Shown here: positions 47,839 to 58,233 of the stretch, piece after piece
Position numbering within the stretch: the first letter of the stretch is position 1
Layout of the letters: each line of letters begins with the position of its first letter
Source: Proteus faecis
GTDB lineage: Bacteria; Pseudomonadota; Gammaproteobacteria; Enterobacterales; Enterobacteriaceae
DNA: 64,000 nucleotides
Direction: 5' to 3'
NCBI RefSeq assembly: GCF_003144395.1
Contig: NZ_PENZ01000027.1
Coordinates: 124,001-188,000 of the forward strand
Position numbers and translations under genes: made by a program
Notes under the pieces: model-generated
Databases searched by the model: none
Told to the model about the DNA's origin: nothing
What the model saw: only the letters and a program-made list of their open reading frames with translations

Positions 47839-50577
47839 TTACTCAGCTTTAGCAAACTGCTGGGTGAAGTAAACCAACGAATTAGCTTCTTTCACAGCAT
47901 CATGCGGAATGAGTAAGTATTTCCAGGGCTTGCCACCGTGCTGTGCAAGGTATTCGCTGGCATGACTACACCACTTCACACCACTGCGGGCTTTTTCGGT
48001 GACTTCCTCATTCCAACTGCCGTCTTGGTTTTGATGTTGAGTACTTTTAGTTTCAATCATCAATACATAGTCGGCGGTTTCAGCAACGAAATCCGGCACG
48101 TATTCAGGATGCTCGCTACCGCGTTTGTAGTACATCTTGAATTGGCCTTTGGCAGGCTTAAACCACTTCTCGCAGTCGCGTTCTAAAATCACCGCAAAAC
48201 GGCGCTCAGTGTCTGAATCAAACTTTTGCAATGGGTATAGACAACGGCTAAAGCCGCCAAAGAGCATTTGTTTGATGCGACTGACATCGCGTATTGTATC
48301 ACGGTAGCTTTGCACCGGCTGGTCTTGCGCTATGGTGTAAGCGCAGTCACGTAAGGTACTAAAGCCACTGCGTACATCGACGACGTACTCGGTTGCTTCT
48401 TCAAAGAAGTGGTTGTTCAGTTGCGCATGAATTAACTTCGCAATCGCATCACTCTGGTTTTGCAGAATGTTCTCAACCACATCATCGTCGTTTTCAGCGG
48501 CCAGTGTATTGACAGCTTGAGTGGCTAGGTCAAACAAAAGTTCAGCTTGCTCGTCGTAAGGAATATCGTCGTAATCGAACAGCTTCTTCAAAATATAGTT
48601 TTGTTTCACCGGCTCGTAGTTGCCCGAATCGCCTTCGCCACGAATGGTTTGGTGATTGTCTTGCAGGCTTTGTTGAATCAGAGTTCGGTCGATAGGTTTT
48701 AAACCTTTAATGGCAGCAATGTCCAAATCGAACGGGTAATAGCCGGTACGTACTTCACCTGATGGTGAAACAATAATACGCGGAATATCTATGGTGTTAT
48801 CCACCGTGAGCTGGGTGACTTGCTCAACAATCGCCGCAATATCCACCGATTCTTCAGTAAATAGCTCCCGTTGCTCTTGGGTTAACTGAGCTTTTACTTG
48901 TTCGGTGATCTGTGCTTTTACCTCAGTCGTTAACAATGCTTTGCTGGTCGGTGCATCGGTAGGGCGTGTTTGATATTGCTTGATCACGTTCAATGCAGCG
49001 CGGGCAACGGTTTGTTGGTTAGGCGTGGTATAAGTGGCTTTAGGTTCTTGTACCTCACGGTTACCGTCTGCACCGGTTGCGGTTACACCTGAACCAGTCA
49101 GTTGCTGCTCTAGGTTCGATTTAACCTGCACACTTTGTTTGGTTACATCGTCTTCTGGGCGATCTAATACGCGTGTTTTCAGGCGCAGTGGGTTATTCGG
49201 GTCGTTAGCCTCATCAACAATTTCTTGGAATTTGTCGTGCGCAACAATGCTCAGCGTATCGACGGCTTCAACACCTGTACGTTTGCCATAAGGTAAACGC
49301 AAACCACGGCCAATTGACTGTTCAATTAGGGTTCTGGCGTTGGCTGCACGTAGTGGCACAATGGTGTACAGGTTAGTAACGTCCCAACCTTCTTTCAGCA
49401 TGTTAACGTGAATGACGATCTCGGTTGGCTCATCGACATGCTCAACATTGAGCAGTGCTTGAATAGTTTCTTCTTCTTTTTTACTGCTATCCACTTGAAT
49501 GACTTTGCCACGGTAGCGGCCGTCAAACACTGTTTCAAGTTTGGTTAAAAGCTCTGCTGCATGCGTGGTATCACGGGCAATCACCAACATAAAAGGCTTA
49601 ACTAACTTGGCATCGTTTTCATGTGCATAAGTGATTAAATCCACCTTGGTTTGCTCATGTAAACGAATACCGTCCATTAACTTAATGGTTTCTAGTTCGT
49701 CTTTATCATATTGGCTGGCATCAAAGTTACGCTGAGTAACAACGGCCGGCTCTTTAACAAAACCATCATCCATGGCACAGGCCAATGGGTAATCAATCAC
49801 CACATTTTTAAAGTGCACAGGGCCACGACTTGATTCGGTAAATGGTGTGGCCGTTAGCTCTAATGCGAATAGTGGATTAAGCTCATTGAGCGCACGCATA
49901 CCGGCATCGGCACGATAGCGATGCGATTCGTCCATCAGCAGCACTAAGTCAGGTAAGTTCGATAGATACTCAAAGTAGCTTTCGCCTAGGGTTTCCGCTA
50001 AACGCTTAATACGCGGGGCTTTGCCTCCACGTACTTCGGTGTTAATTTTCGCGATGTTAAACACATTGATCCGAACCGAACCAAATAGATCTCCCATGAC
50101 TTGTGCGCCGCGGCTCTCATAGTTATCACCGGTGATCACTTCTGGCGGTGCTAGCACAAAATCGGTAATGCCTTTAAACACGTACTTCGGTGAGGCGGGC
50201 GAGAAATCGCTGATCAGCTTTTCATAAATAGTCAGGTTAGGTGCCAACACAAAATAATTGCGAATGCCGTGCACCTGATACAAATAGGTAATAAAAGCCC
50301 CCATCAAACGGGTTTTACCGACCCCTGTTGCCAAGGCAAAACACAGTGAAGGAAAGTCACGTTCAAAATCACTGAGCTTAGGAAACTGCGCTTTTAAGGT
50401 TTCTAATAATTCCGGCACATCGCGTTTTGGGTTAAGTAGTTTGTGCTCAGAAGCACTAATTGCCACCGCCAGCGCACGCAGCGAGTCTTGCTGTGGCTGG
50501 CGTAAACTTAAACGGCCAATAACATTGTTGATGGCGCGTAATTGCTCGGGTTTTAAGTTTGATAAATCCATGGTCAT
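47839..50577 (-). CDS. res: type III restriction enzyme, Res subunit
   Basis: Res is the helicase-nuclease subunit that, with Mod, translocates on DNA and cuts unmodified sites. The 912-residue protein has Walker A ATGVGKTR at residues 83-90, the DEAD-type motif II in LLMDESHRYRAD, motif III LTATPF, motif VI region SIGRGLRLPYG, and a C-terminal PD-(D/E)xK nuclease with PDFVAETADYVLMIETKS near residues 835-855. It begins 21 bases after mod, as expected for a mod-res pair. All motifs are intact. Last gene of the minus-strand defence cassette; no clear terminator lies in the 3-base gap to the convergent gene. Confidence 0.9.
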   Translation of the reverse strand: MTMDLSNLKPEQLRAINNVIGRLSLRQPQQDSLRALAVAISASEHKLLNPKRDVPELLETLKAQFPKLSDFERDFPSLCFALATGVGKTRLMGAFITYLYQVHGIRNYFVLAPNLTIYEKLISDFSPASPKYVFKGITDFVLAPPEVITGDNYESRGAQVMGDLFGSVRINVFNIAKINTEVRGGKAPRIKRLAETLGESYFEYLSNLPDLVLLMDESHRYRADAGMRALNELNPLFALELTATPFTESSRGPVHFKNVVIDYPLACAMDDGFVKEPAVVTQRNFDASQYDKDELETIKLMDGIRLHEQTKVDLITYAHENDAKLVKPFMLVIARDTTHAAELLTKLETVFDGRYRGKVIQVDSSKKEEETIQALLNVEHVDEPTEIVIHVNMLKEGWDVTNLYTIVPLRAANARTLIEQSIGRGLRLPYGKRTGVEAVDTLSIVAHDKFQEIVDEANDPNNPLRLKTRVLDRPEDDVTKQSVQVKSNLEQQLTGSGVTATGADGNREVQEPKATYTTPNQQTVARAALNVIKQYQTRPTDAPTSKALLTTEVKAQITEQVKAQLTQEQRELFTEESVDIAAIVEQVTQLTVDNTIDIPRIIVSPSGEVRTGYYPFDLDIAAIKGLKPIDRTLIQQSLQDNHQTIRGEGDSGNYEPVKQNYILKKLFDYDDIPYDEQAELLFDLATQAVNTLAAENDDDVVENILQNQSDAIAKLIHAQLNNHFFEEATEYVVDVRSGFSTLRDCAYTIAQDQPVQSYRDTIRDVSRIKQMLFGGFSRCLYPLQKFDSDTERRFAVILERDCEKWFKPAKGQFKMYYKRGSEHPEYVPDFVAETADYVLMIETKSTQHQNQDGSWNEEVTEKARSGVKWCSHASEYLAQHGGKPWKYLLIPHDAVKEANSLVYFTQQFAKAE

Positions 50578-50598
50578 TATAATTATCCTTATTAACCG

Positions 50599-52341
50599 TT
50601 AATCTTGCGCTGCATCGTCATCGGCAGACGCATCGTCAGTTAGGTTTGCCACATTTAACGAATAATCGTCCTGACCAAATTGGCACTTATTCAAAATGGC
50701 TTTTGGCAGTTTTTTCAAGGTTAAATTCGCAAAACGACCTGGCTCGCAGCGAAATGCACCACACATAACCAGTAAAGTTCGGTCACTGCCAACTTCTTCT
50801 GACAGCGCTTCTAATTTATCTACCGATAAGCTTTGTGTGGTGACATAAATATGATCCGTCTCGGTTGAATAACCGTGATCCCACCAATTCACTTCCGATG
50901 GCGCATAGGTAAAACCTTCCAGCTTACAAACCGCCTCAGCAAGCATTTCTGGGTTGTACTCTTTATTGATCACTTCCAAGCCAAACTTATCTTTCACAAT
51001 TAAGGTCGGGGCAAGTTTGTAATAGCGGAAGCCACCGCCACCTTGCCAGTTTACAAACTTAGAAATACCACCTTGATCTTCACCATCAATCACTTTTTGC
51101 AAGCGCGGGATGATGTGAGTGTGGCAATGCTCGCCTAGCTCCACCATGATCCAACGACGGCCCATTTTATGGGCGACTGCGCCAGTTGTTCCTGACCCTC
51201 CAAAAGAATCCAATACCAAGTCACCTGGTCTTGTTGTCATCGCAATAATGCGTTTCACTAACTTTTCTGGTTTTTTGCCATTTTTAAAATCTACTGAACC
51301 TTCATTATCAAGTCCTGTTGTTTTTATATCATGCCAAAAATCGCCGGGATGAACTTCTAAATACTTATCTGCAAAAAGCATTTTACATCGTGGTAGGCGC
51401 GTTTCATGATTAAACTCACCTCTAACAAGATATGCTTTGGATTGTTTTGTCGTGACAATGAATGCTGAAGGTATATCACCGTATGATAATTTCTTTTCAA
51501 CGGCCAGATCTCTAGCCCCGCCAGTAATAGTTGCAAATTGAACTACGCGCCAAGCATTATCAAATAGCCACTCTTCTGTAAGCTTAGAGTTTCCCTCTTT
51601 TTTACACGCTTCTGTAGCACTACAGAATTCTAGCTTTTTAGCTAAATCTTCTGCTCTCTTGATCTCTTCTTCCGTGCGTAATTCGTTGTCCAAAACATCT
51701 TTTATATATTCAAGTTCTAGTTGGCTTAGACCCAGACAAACTGTTTTATATTCATAGTCCCAACTTCCCTTAGGGATTTTTTCAAGTGTAAGACCACGAA
51801 TACCACTTTTTCCAGCCAAAATTATGTACTCTTTTAGCTTTGCAATACTTCCATTCTTATTAATGGAAGCCATTTTTACACCTGTAGGCTCACTCATCTT
51901 AACGCAGATGGTTTTTAAATTTTGCTCACCAAATATCTCTGCCATTATCAAATACAATCTTGCAAATTGTCGGTCATCTATTTGAACTGCAATAAACCCA
52001 TTTTCATGTAATAAAACCTCTAATATCTCTAACCTAGACTTCATCAAACTCAACCATATAGAGTTTTCCAGTCCGTCATCATAATGCTCGAATGCGTTCC
52101 CTGTGTTATATGGCGGGTCTATATAAATACACTTTACCTGACCAGCATATTCTTGCTCTAACGCCTTCAACGCCAATAGGTTATCGCCAAAAATTAGCTT
52201 ATTATCAAAAATATCATTTTCGGTGACTTTTTGGCTGGCATGGTAAGACTTGCTCGGGTCTTCTAATAAAATGCGCGGCTCTAGCTTTTTGCGCTCGTTT
52301 TTACCTATCCAGGTCAGTTCTAATTTAGTTTTGCTCATCAT
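50599..52341 (-). CDS. mod: type III DNA adenine methyltransferase, Mod subunit
   Basis: Mod recognises the target and methylates adenine (N6) on one strand. The 580-residue protein is a beta-class amino-methyltransferase: catalytic motif IV DPPYNTG at residues 75-81 comes before the AdoMet motif I in LVLDSFGGSGTTGAVAHKMG near residue 390, with the target-recognition domain between them. That middle segment (51.3-51.95 kb) is plainly more AT-rich than both flanks, suggesting exchange of specificity by recombination. The start is one of two adjacent ATGs. It lies 54 bases after the AIPR gene and 21 before res. Confidence 0.93.
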   Translation of the reverse strand: MMSKTKLELTWIGKNERKKLEPRILLEDPSKSYHASQKVTENDIFDNKLIFGDNLLALKALEQEYAGQVKCIYIDPPYNTGNAFEHYDDGLENSIWLSLMKSRLEILEVLLHENGFIAVQIDDRQFARLYLIMAEIFGEQNLKTICVKMSEPTGVKMASINKNGSIAKLKEYIILAGKSGIRGLTLEKIPKGSWDYEYKTVCLGLSQLELEYIKDVLDNELRTEEEIKRAEDLAKKLEFCSATEACKKEGNSKLTEEWLFDNAWRVVQFATITGGARDLAVEKKLSYGDIPSAFIVTTKQSKAYLVRGEFNHETRLPRCKMLFADKYLEVHPGDFWHDIKTTGLDNEGSVDFKNGKKPEKLVKRIIAMTTRPGDLVLDSFGGSGTTGAVAHKMGRRWIMVELGEHCHTHIIPRLQKVIDGEDQGGISKFVNWQGGGGFRYYKLAPTLIVKDKFGLEVINKEYNPEMLAEAVCKLEGFTYAPSEVNWWDHGYSTETDHIYVTTQSLSVDKLEALSEEVGSDRTLLVMCGAFRCEPGRFANLTLKKLPKAILNKCQFGQDDYSLNVANLTDDASADDDAAQD

Positions 52342-52395
52342 TTCTGTGCTCTTATTTTGTGTTCGTTACTTGGCGTTATTATTCCACAGCAATCG

Positions 52396-54234
52396 CTACG
52401 CAGGTTGTGCTTGGCGATTACTCGCTTGGGTGTTTTGCCCTTGTCGGCGTTGCGCTTGCTCGGCTAAGTAACTGAATAAATTCTGGTTGTGTGGGTCGTT
52501 CGCTTGAAGGCGTTCTTGTTTTGCTACAACTGCCGGGCTTTCTGTCAAGTTTAAATGGCTAATCCACACCGTTTGCATTAAACGTGCGGTATCGCCCAAG
52601 CGTTTGAAGTATGCGTGCGGCGCACTGCCTAATACTAATGCCGTAAAACTATCAAAAAATTGCTGACGAAGTTCATCAAAAGCGTGGCTGATTAATCTTT
52701 TAAATGCCGCTTGCTCGGTAATCTCAGGAGCCGTAATAGCGCCTTCAAACTGCGCCATTAATAGCGTGGTTATGCAGTAAGTAAAATGTCGATATACCAG
52801 TTTTTCTGGGCTTGGACTACTGCGCTCTGCGTTTGTACATAAGACTTGAATAGCCAGATAGCAGTTCACCGCGTTAATGGCGACGGCCCCCTGTAAATCT
52901 GTACTAAAAACGGCTTGGTACTCGGCACTTTCTTGGTTAGTGAATTTGCTTGGCTCTACTTTTAGCTGATAAGGCACGCGTACATCACCTTGCATACAGG
53001 CCAATGCTTTGGCCAAGGTGTCGATAGTAATGCTGCGAATACCCGCTGCTGCGCTTTGTTGTGGGCGGTAGAGATATTCAACACCAAACATTTTCATCTC
53101 TTGGCGCAAGCGTTCTTGGGTATCATCCAGCGCGGCAAAGTTGGCTAAATCGACCGGGTTTTGCAGGTTACGCGCTTTGGTTACTTGTTTGTGAAATGCA
53201 TCGTTACCCGTGTTGATAATGGTTACCATCACTTGAGCTTGGCTGATGTCTGCATTTGGGTTTTCACGCATAAACTGTGCAGCACTAGCAATGGTTTGTG
53301 CACCGTTAACGACGGACAGGCCATCGACTGCAACATGCTTGCTACCTGTGTGGCCTCTAATATTCCCTTTTGGTTTTACTGCATTGCCAACCAGAGTAAT
53401 GCCATTGTTAAGATAAATAAAATTTTCCGGCTCATGTAAAAGGGTGTCTTTAATCGCCCTATTTACCCCACGTCTGCCAGCACCAATAAAATAGCGAATA
53501 TTTTTCTCGTAAAGTTTACGGTCATGAGTAGTGTGCAAGGCAATTAAATCGGTTAGCTTGGCGATACCAAATACGACTTTTCGTGGTTGTTCTTGCACTC
53601 GGAACTTATATACAGCGACACGCTCGTTTACCGTATCAACCGCATGTTCACTGCGAAGAGCCTGCTCAACATCGGTGGCGGTGTATTCTTGATATTCAGG
53701 TGCGATTTGCTCTTCACCTTCATCAATCAGCTCTTGGATCGCTGGTTGTAGGTAGTTTTGTGCTTGTATGGTAATGCCATTACCTGTGTATGCGACAAGC
53801 AGTTGAATGCTTTCGCACTCGTCTAATGCGGCTTCAATATTTGCTTGAAGGTTTTGAACATTTTGATTAAAGCGGTGAAATTGCTTGTTTAAAAGTAACT
53901 TTACACCCTCAATAAAAGCCTGTGCTTCGCCCAATTGGAATTGCGCATCTTCCTTCATTTTTGACTGTACTAAGTACAGAGTCTGATCAGCTTCGTGATA
54001 ATAAATTGCATCAATACCATGGTCTTCATAGTCGTCCACCACAGCTTTTGCTGCGGTCACTACGTCTAAATCGAATTTTTGCTGTAGTACGAATGCGCTA
54101 AAAGCCCTGGAAATTTGCTTTTTAGGTTTATCTTCTCGCCCACCTTGCCCAAGCAATGGCGGTAAATGCGGCACAAAACGCTGCTGTAGCAGTTCTTTTA
54201 ATGGGGTAAGAAATTGTGGTTCTAATGCTGCCAA
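52396..54234 (-). CDS. AIPR-family (abortive phage infection) protein
   Basis: AIPR proteins were described with abortive phage-infection genes and are often encoded beside restriction systems. The product of about 612 residues has an N-terminal nuclease-like segment (DDYEDHGIDAIYYHEADQTLYLVQSKMKE, with Asp and a QxK pair as in PD-(D/E)xK folds) and the AIPR core (YLNNGITLVGNAV, DGLSVVNGAQTIASA, KARNLQNPVDLANF). TTG 54234 is chosen because AAGGA lies eight bases upstream; a TTG at 54261 would add nine residues and overlap the previous stop. It sits between abi and mod in one run of genes. Precise activity unproven. Confidence 0.82.
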   Translation of the reverse strand: MAALEPQFLTPLKELLQQRFVPHLPPLLGQGGREDKPKKQISRAFSAFVLQQKFDLDVVTAAKAVVDDYEDHGIDAIYYHEADQTLYLVQSKMKEDAQFQLGEAQAFIEGVKLLLNKQFHRFNQNVQNLQANIEAALDECESIQLLVAYTGNGITIQAQNYLQPAIQELIDEGEEQIAPEYQEYTATDVEQALRSEHAVDTVNERVAVYKFRVQEQPRKVVFGIAKLTDLIALHTTHDRKLYEKNIRYFIGAGRRGVNRAIKDTLLHEPENFIYLNNGITLVGNAVKPKGNIRGHTGSKHVAVDGLSVVNGAQTIASAAQFMRENPNADISQAQVMVTIINTGNDAFHKQVTKARNLQNPVDLANFAALDDTQERLRQEMKMFGVEYLYRPQQSAAAGIRSITIDTLAKALACMQGDVRVPYQLKVEPSKFTNQESAEYQAVFSTDLQGAVAINAVNCYLAIQVLCTNAERSSPSPEKLVYRHFTYCITTLLMAQFEGAITAPEITEQAAFKRLISHAFDELRQQFFDSFTALVLGSAPHAYFKRLGDTARLMQTVWISHLNLTESPAVVAKQERLQANDPHNQNLFSYLAEQAQRRQGQNTQASNRQAQPA

Positions 54235-54251
54235 GTGAGTTGTCCTTATTT

Positions 54252-55181
54252 TTATTGCCAAATTGGCCGCGCTTGCCAGTCGGCTGGAAAGCCCATGCGG
54301 TCAATGTCTATTTGGTGATGATTTATCAATTGGATGAGTCGTTGCTTCCAGTGATGTTCACCACTGATCACATCCATGAGGTAGCCCAACATCACCAAGG
54401 TGTTATAAATTTTTCGTAAACGCCGGTCGCTATCGGGCAGGTTTTGCAAGCTTTGAATCAGTGCCGGTTCACCATGGCGTGGCAGTACCGTGGTTTTAAT
54501 AAAATCACGGTTCCATAGCCTAGAATGATGGGCACTTAAATTGCGCACTAGCGACAAATGCTCACAGAATGAGGTAAGAGTTTTTTCATCTAGGCCGTAG
54601 CTTTTGCTTATTACCTGGCGGTCGGCACGCAGCTTGATATTGCTGTACCAACAGGAAAGTTGCCCCATGGTTAACAGCTCAACACAGGCCCAAATAGGGG
54701 GTAGTGGCTCTTGATATTTTTGCGTAAGGTGCTTGATGAACTCTTCACGACTGCGCTTTACCTCACCCGTGAGTTTGCCAAGGCTACTGGCGTATTCTAA
54801 TAAATCACCAAAGAGCTCTGGTTTTAAATGAGGGTGCGCGGTTTGGTATTTTTGGCTCAACTGATACGCAATTTGTGTGCGTAATGACACCTCAAAACGC
54901 TCGATGGCATCTAGCACTAACAAACGTAGTTCACGGTCGAAAACATATAGGCTTAGGACTTGGTCAAACTGAGTACCTGTGATAAACGTATGACTGGCAT
55001 GATCTTGCTCATAGGGCAAACAATAAGCCGCAAAACGATAGTAGTTCAGCTGTGCTAAGTAAAACTCAGCTTTCGGGACATCACTGATCACTAGGCCACG
55101 TTGTTGCAACAAGCGTACTTGATCGCTAAAGCTTGTAGGGGGCTTGGTAAAAGCGACTTTAGGGACTGGTTTGCGGCTCAT
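54252..55181 (-). CDS. AbiD/AbiF-like (Abi_2) HEPN protein
   Basis: Abi_2 proteins cause abortive infection in lactococci and carry a HEPN-type RNase fold. The 309-residue product starts [20 protein letters not shown], has [19 protein letters not shown] typical of the family, [21 protein letters not shown], and the HEPN motif [13 protein letters not shown] (Arg-x4-His), so RNA cleavage on infection is the likely role. ATG 55181 has GGGAGG five bases upstream; an ATG 12 bases earlier overlaps that site. It has its own promoter and starts the abi-AIPR-mod-res run. Confidence 0.85.
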   Translation of the reverse strand: MSRKPVPKVAFTKPPTSFSDQVRLLQQRGLVISDVPKAEFYLAQLNYYRFAAYCLPYEQDHASHTFITGTQFDQVLSLYVFDRELRLLVLDAIERFEVSLRTQIAYQLSQKYQTAHPHLKPELFGDLLEYASSLGKLTGEVKRSREEFIKHLTQKYQEPLPPIWACVELLTMGQLSCWYSNIKLRADRQVISKSYGLDEKTLTSFCEHLSLVRNLSAHHSRLWNRDFIKTTVLPRHGEPALIQSLQNLPDSDRRLRKIYNTLVMLGYLMDVISGEHHWKQRLIQLINHHQIDIDRMGFPADWQARPIWQ

Positions 55182-55338
55182 TTGACCTCCCATGCAACAG
55201 AAGATCGAATTTTGCGGGTCCCAGAAACGAGTAACCCCTCACAGGGCGCTGATCTGACGGGTAGCGGGAGGGGTGTTGTTGCAGTGATCATAGCCCCAAA
55301 CTGAAAAAAGTCAATGCTGGCGTTGAAATTGATTGTCA
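55182..55338 (-). promoter_or_regulatory. internal promoter and leader hairpin of the defence cassette
   Basis: Read leftward, TTGACT (55309-55314) and TATGAT (55287-55292) are separated by 16 bp: a strong sigma-70 promoter for abi-AIPR-mod-res. The leader then holds a 7-bp stem ACCCCTC/GAGGGGT (arms at 55268-55274 and 55234-55240) around a 27-base loop before the abi ribosome-binding site, which could tune expression. Confidence 0.75.
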
Positions 55339-58233
55339 TCATTGAACCGTCCACCCAATGGTAAATAGGGTCTCTTGGCTGGTTTTTTTATTCAGTTTGC
55401 CTTCTAAGCTTTCAATAAGCTGTTCGCGCTTTTCGTCCACTTCATCTTGTTTATCAAAAAGTTCGCGGCGGCTTTTATTGCGCTGACTTTCTAACTGGCG
55501 CTGCTGTTTTTGCAGGGCAAGTTTCTCTTCTAGCGTTGGGGCTATTTTGGCTTCGCGGCGTACTTGCTTGATTTGCTTATCAAGCTCTTTTATGGATTGT
55601 TCAAGCCCTTCTTTTAAATCGTCTGCCCAAGAATCTAACTTGTTTACTTCTTGCTCGAAGAAGCTGAGATTACGATCGTTAACTTGCTTTTCGATGCCTA
55701 GTCTCGACTGCTGTAACGCTTGCTGCAGCGCATTTTGATAGCCAGGATATAAGGCGGCAAGTTCTTGCTCACTGACTTCACTTTGCACACAAGCACTGAG
55801 CTGCATCAACTTTTGCACGACTTCACTTGGCAGCAGGTTGCCATGTTCGTCTTGCGCTGCGAACAGTAAATGGTCTTCGCTACGCTCTAGTGATTCAACA
55901 CTGAATTTTTGTAGGCTTAGTACACCTGACGAACCCACTAAGGGTTCTAGCATACTGATTTTTGTTTGGTGGTTGCTGTAATCAAAAATTACGCTGGCAA
56001 TAGGTAATTCACGTTGAAGCGCGTTGCTGATCACCCATTCACCCAGCGGGTGGGTGATACGATAAACATGGGCATTGGCTAGTTTGCCGGTTTCAATACT
56101 GCCGCTTTGCTGTCCTCGGCGTACAAGTTGGTAGCTACCTGTAGGAGCCTGATTGATGCTCTGATTAAGCGTAAAACTATGGTTGCTTGGGTCAATGTCT
56201 GCGATAGCAGCGAGCTCATGCGTACTGAGTTGCCAAAACCAACGGCCTACTTTATCGAGGCGTTGCTGCGCGGCATCAAGCTGAATTTTGAGTAAGTCGT
56301 GAATATCTTCATCGAAATTTTCCAGCAGCAGTTGCTGGGTCTCGCGCATTTTTTGGTTAATGTCGGCTTCTAGCTCTTTTTGCAATTGATCAAAAGCTGC
56401 TTCTATTTCCGCCGGTTGCCGACAAGTCTCGTATATATTTTGGATGCGTTTTTCAAAATCAATACCAGATTCGATACTGCCTAGCACATCGTCCGATGCA
56501 CCAAACACGCCATCGAACAGATGGAATTTTTCTGTTAGTAGCTCTAAAACACGCTGATCGGCTTTGTTGGCTTCGTTGAGGAAGTTGATCACCACAACAT
56601 CAAATTGCTGCCCATAGCGGTGACAGCGGCCAATACGTTGTTCTACCCGTTGTGGGTTCCATGGTAAGTCATAGTTAATCAGTAACGAACAGAACTGTAA
56701 GTTAACCCCTTCTGCAGCCGCTTCGGTTGCGATCATAACTTCGGCATGATGGCGGAAGTAATCAATTAGGGCGGTACGGCGGTCAATTTGCGGTGAACCA
56801 CTAACCTTATCACTACCTTGGTTTTCAGCTAACCACTGCTGATAAACTTTGGTTGCTTCTGGATGGTTATTGCTGCCACTAAAAGTGACTAATTTATCAG
56901 CAAAGCCATTCGCCTCGAGGAAACGAGCTAAGTATTCTTGCGTGCGCTTCGATTCGGTAAAAATAATGACTTTACGCGGCGCACCCATCTCCTCCATTTT
57001 GGCAAACCCTTGATTAAGCGCCGTTAGCAAGGCTTGGGTTTTACTGTCGGTGGTAATGGATTTAGCCTGCTCGATATAATGCTCAAGCTCGGCTATTTCA
57101 GCATTGAGTAACTCAAAGTCAATATCACTCTCAGGGGTATTGCTTTGTGTTTCTCCTACATACTCGCTGTACTCTTCTCCTAAATCATCACTCTCAACAA
57201 GCTCACTGATAATATCGAGGTCCGATTTAGCCTGTACTTTCAAGTCAACCAATCGGCGCTTTATAGTTTCGAGTGTGTTGAGCACTGCGTGCGAACTAGA
57301 TGCTAATAGCTTTCTCAGTATAAGGCCGGTTAAATGACGTTGGCTCTTGGGTAGTGCATAGCTCTCGTCCTTTTCCAATAAGGCACTAATACTTTCGTAA
57401 AGTGCCATCTCAGCATTAGAGGGTGTAAACGGTACGGTGAGTGTTTGACGTTGGGTATAGCGGACGTATTCGAGTACATCTTTGCGCAAGGTACGCTGAA
57501 TAAACCCGGTAAGTCGTTTCTTTAAATGCCCTAGCGCACTTTCGTTATTGACAAAGTGTTGTTTGAAGCTTCGCTCATCGCCGAAGATTTGATCGTCGAT
57601 AATGGTTGAAAGTCCATACAATTCCATGAGCGAGTTTTGTAAGGGTGTTGCAGTAAGTAATAGCTTTTTACTGCCATCTAATGCGCGGCGTAGCGTTTGA
57701 CCCATTTTATTGCTGCTACGATGTGCATTACGTAGCTTGTGCGCTTCGTCGATGACGACAATATCCCATGGCTCTAGCATTAGCTGCGTTTCCATTCTCG
57801 CAGCATAGTGATAGGACATAATAGAAACGCAGTGATTAGCTAGCGGGTTAGTTTGACCATTGTTAACACTAATGCGCCACGTTTTTGCATCAAGCACTTG
57901 CGTTGGTAAATTAAACTTATCGCCCAATTCCTGCGCCCACTGGCGTCGCAATGACGCCGGGCAGATGATCAATATGCGGCGTTTACGCTCTGCCCAATAC
58001 TGTGACAGTACTAAGCCTGCTTCAATAGTTTTCCCTAAGCCCACTTCATCAGCGAGTACAACACCTTTGCTTAACGGGTTGTTGAGCGCAAAAAGTGCCG
58101 CATGAATTTGGTGCGGATTGAGATCAACACTGGCATCAAAAAGAGATTGAGACAATTTATCAACGCCATTTTCAGCGTGGCGAATGGTTAATTCCTGCGC
58201 AAAGTATTTTGCTTGATAATCAGTTAGTACCAT
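55339..58233 (-). CDS. SNF2/RapA-type DEAD/DEAH helicase
   Basis: A large SF2 ATPase of the SNF2 family. The 964-residue protein has motif I in LADEVGLGKTIEAGL, motif II DEAH in VVIDEAHKLRNAHRSSNK, motif III LLLTATPLQNSLMELYGL, and the C-terminal helicase lobe with ATEAAAEGVNLQFCSLLINYDLPWNPQRVEQRIGRCHRYGQ, followed by a long coiled-coil C-terminus (about residues 840-950, Glu/Lys/Gln rich). ATG 58233 is chosen since the preceding gene supplies AAGGA and the family starts near YQAKYFAQEL. Such helicases occur in several defence systems (for example DISARM drmD); here it overlaps the HTH gene and precedes abi. Role in defence is inferred from context. Confidence 0.85.
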   Translation of the reverse strand: MVLTDYQAKYFAQELTIRHAENGVDKLSQSLFDASVDLNPHQIHAALFALNNPLSKGVVLADEVGLGKTIEAGLVLSQYWAERKRRILIICPASLRRQWAQELGDKFNLPTQVLDAKTWRISVNNGQTNPLANHCVSIMSYHYAARMETQLMLEPWDIVVIDEAHKLRNAHRSSNKMGQTLRRALDGSKKLLLTATPLQNSLMELYGLSTIIDDQIFGDERSFKQHFVNNESALGHLKKRLTGFIQRTLRKDVLEYVRYTQRQTLTVPFTPSNAEMALYESISALLEKDESYALPKSQRHLTGLILRKLLASSSHAVLNTLETIKRRLVDLKVQAKSDLDIISELVESDDLGEEYSEYVGETQSNTPESDIDFELLNAEIAELEHYIEQAKSITTDSKTQALLTALNQGFAKMEEMGAPRKVIIFTESKRTQEYLARFLEANGFADKLVTFSGSNNHPEATKVYQQWLAENQGSDKVSGSPQIDRRTALIDYFRHHAEVMIATEAAAEGVNLQFCSLLINYDLPWNPQRVEQRIGRCHRYGQQFDVVVINFLNEANKADQRVLELLTEKFHLFDGVFGASDDVLGSIESGIDFEKRIQNIYETCRQPAEIEAAFDQLQKELEADINQKMRETQQLLLENFDEDIHDLLKIQLDAAQQRLDKVGRWFWQLSTHELAAIADIDPSNHSFTLNQSINQAPTGSYQLVRRGQQSGSIETGKLANAHVYRITHPLGEWVISNALQRELPIASVIFDYSNHQTKISMLEPLVGSSGVLSLQKFSVESLERSEDHLLFAAQDEHGNLLPSEVVQKLMQLSACVQSEVSEQELAALYPGYQNALQQALQQSRLGIEKQVNDRNLSFFEQEVNKLDSWADDLKEGLEQSIKELDKQIKQVRREAKIAPTLEEKLALQKQQRQLESQRNKSRRELFDKQDEVDEKREQLIESLEGKLNKKTSQETLFTIGWTVQ

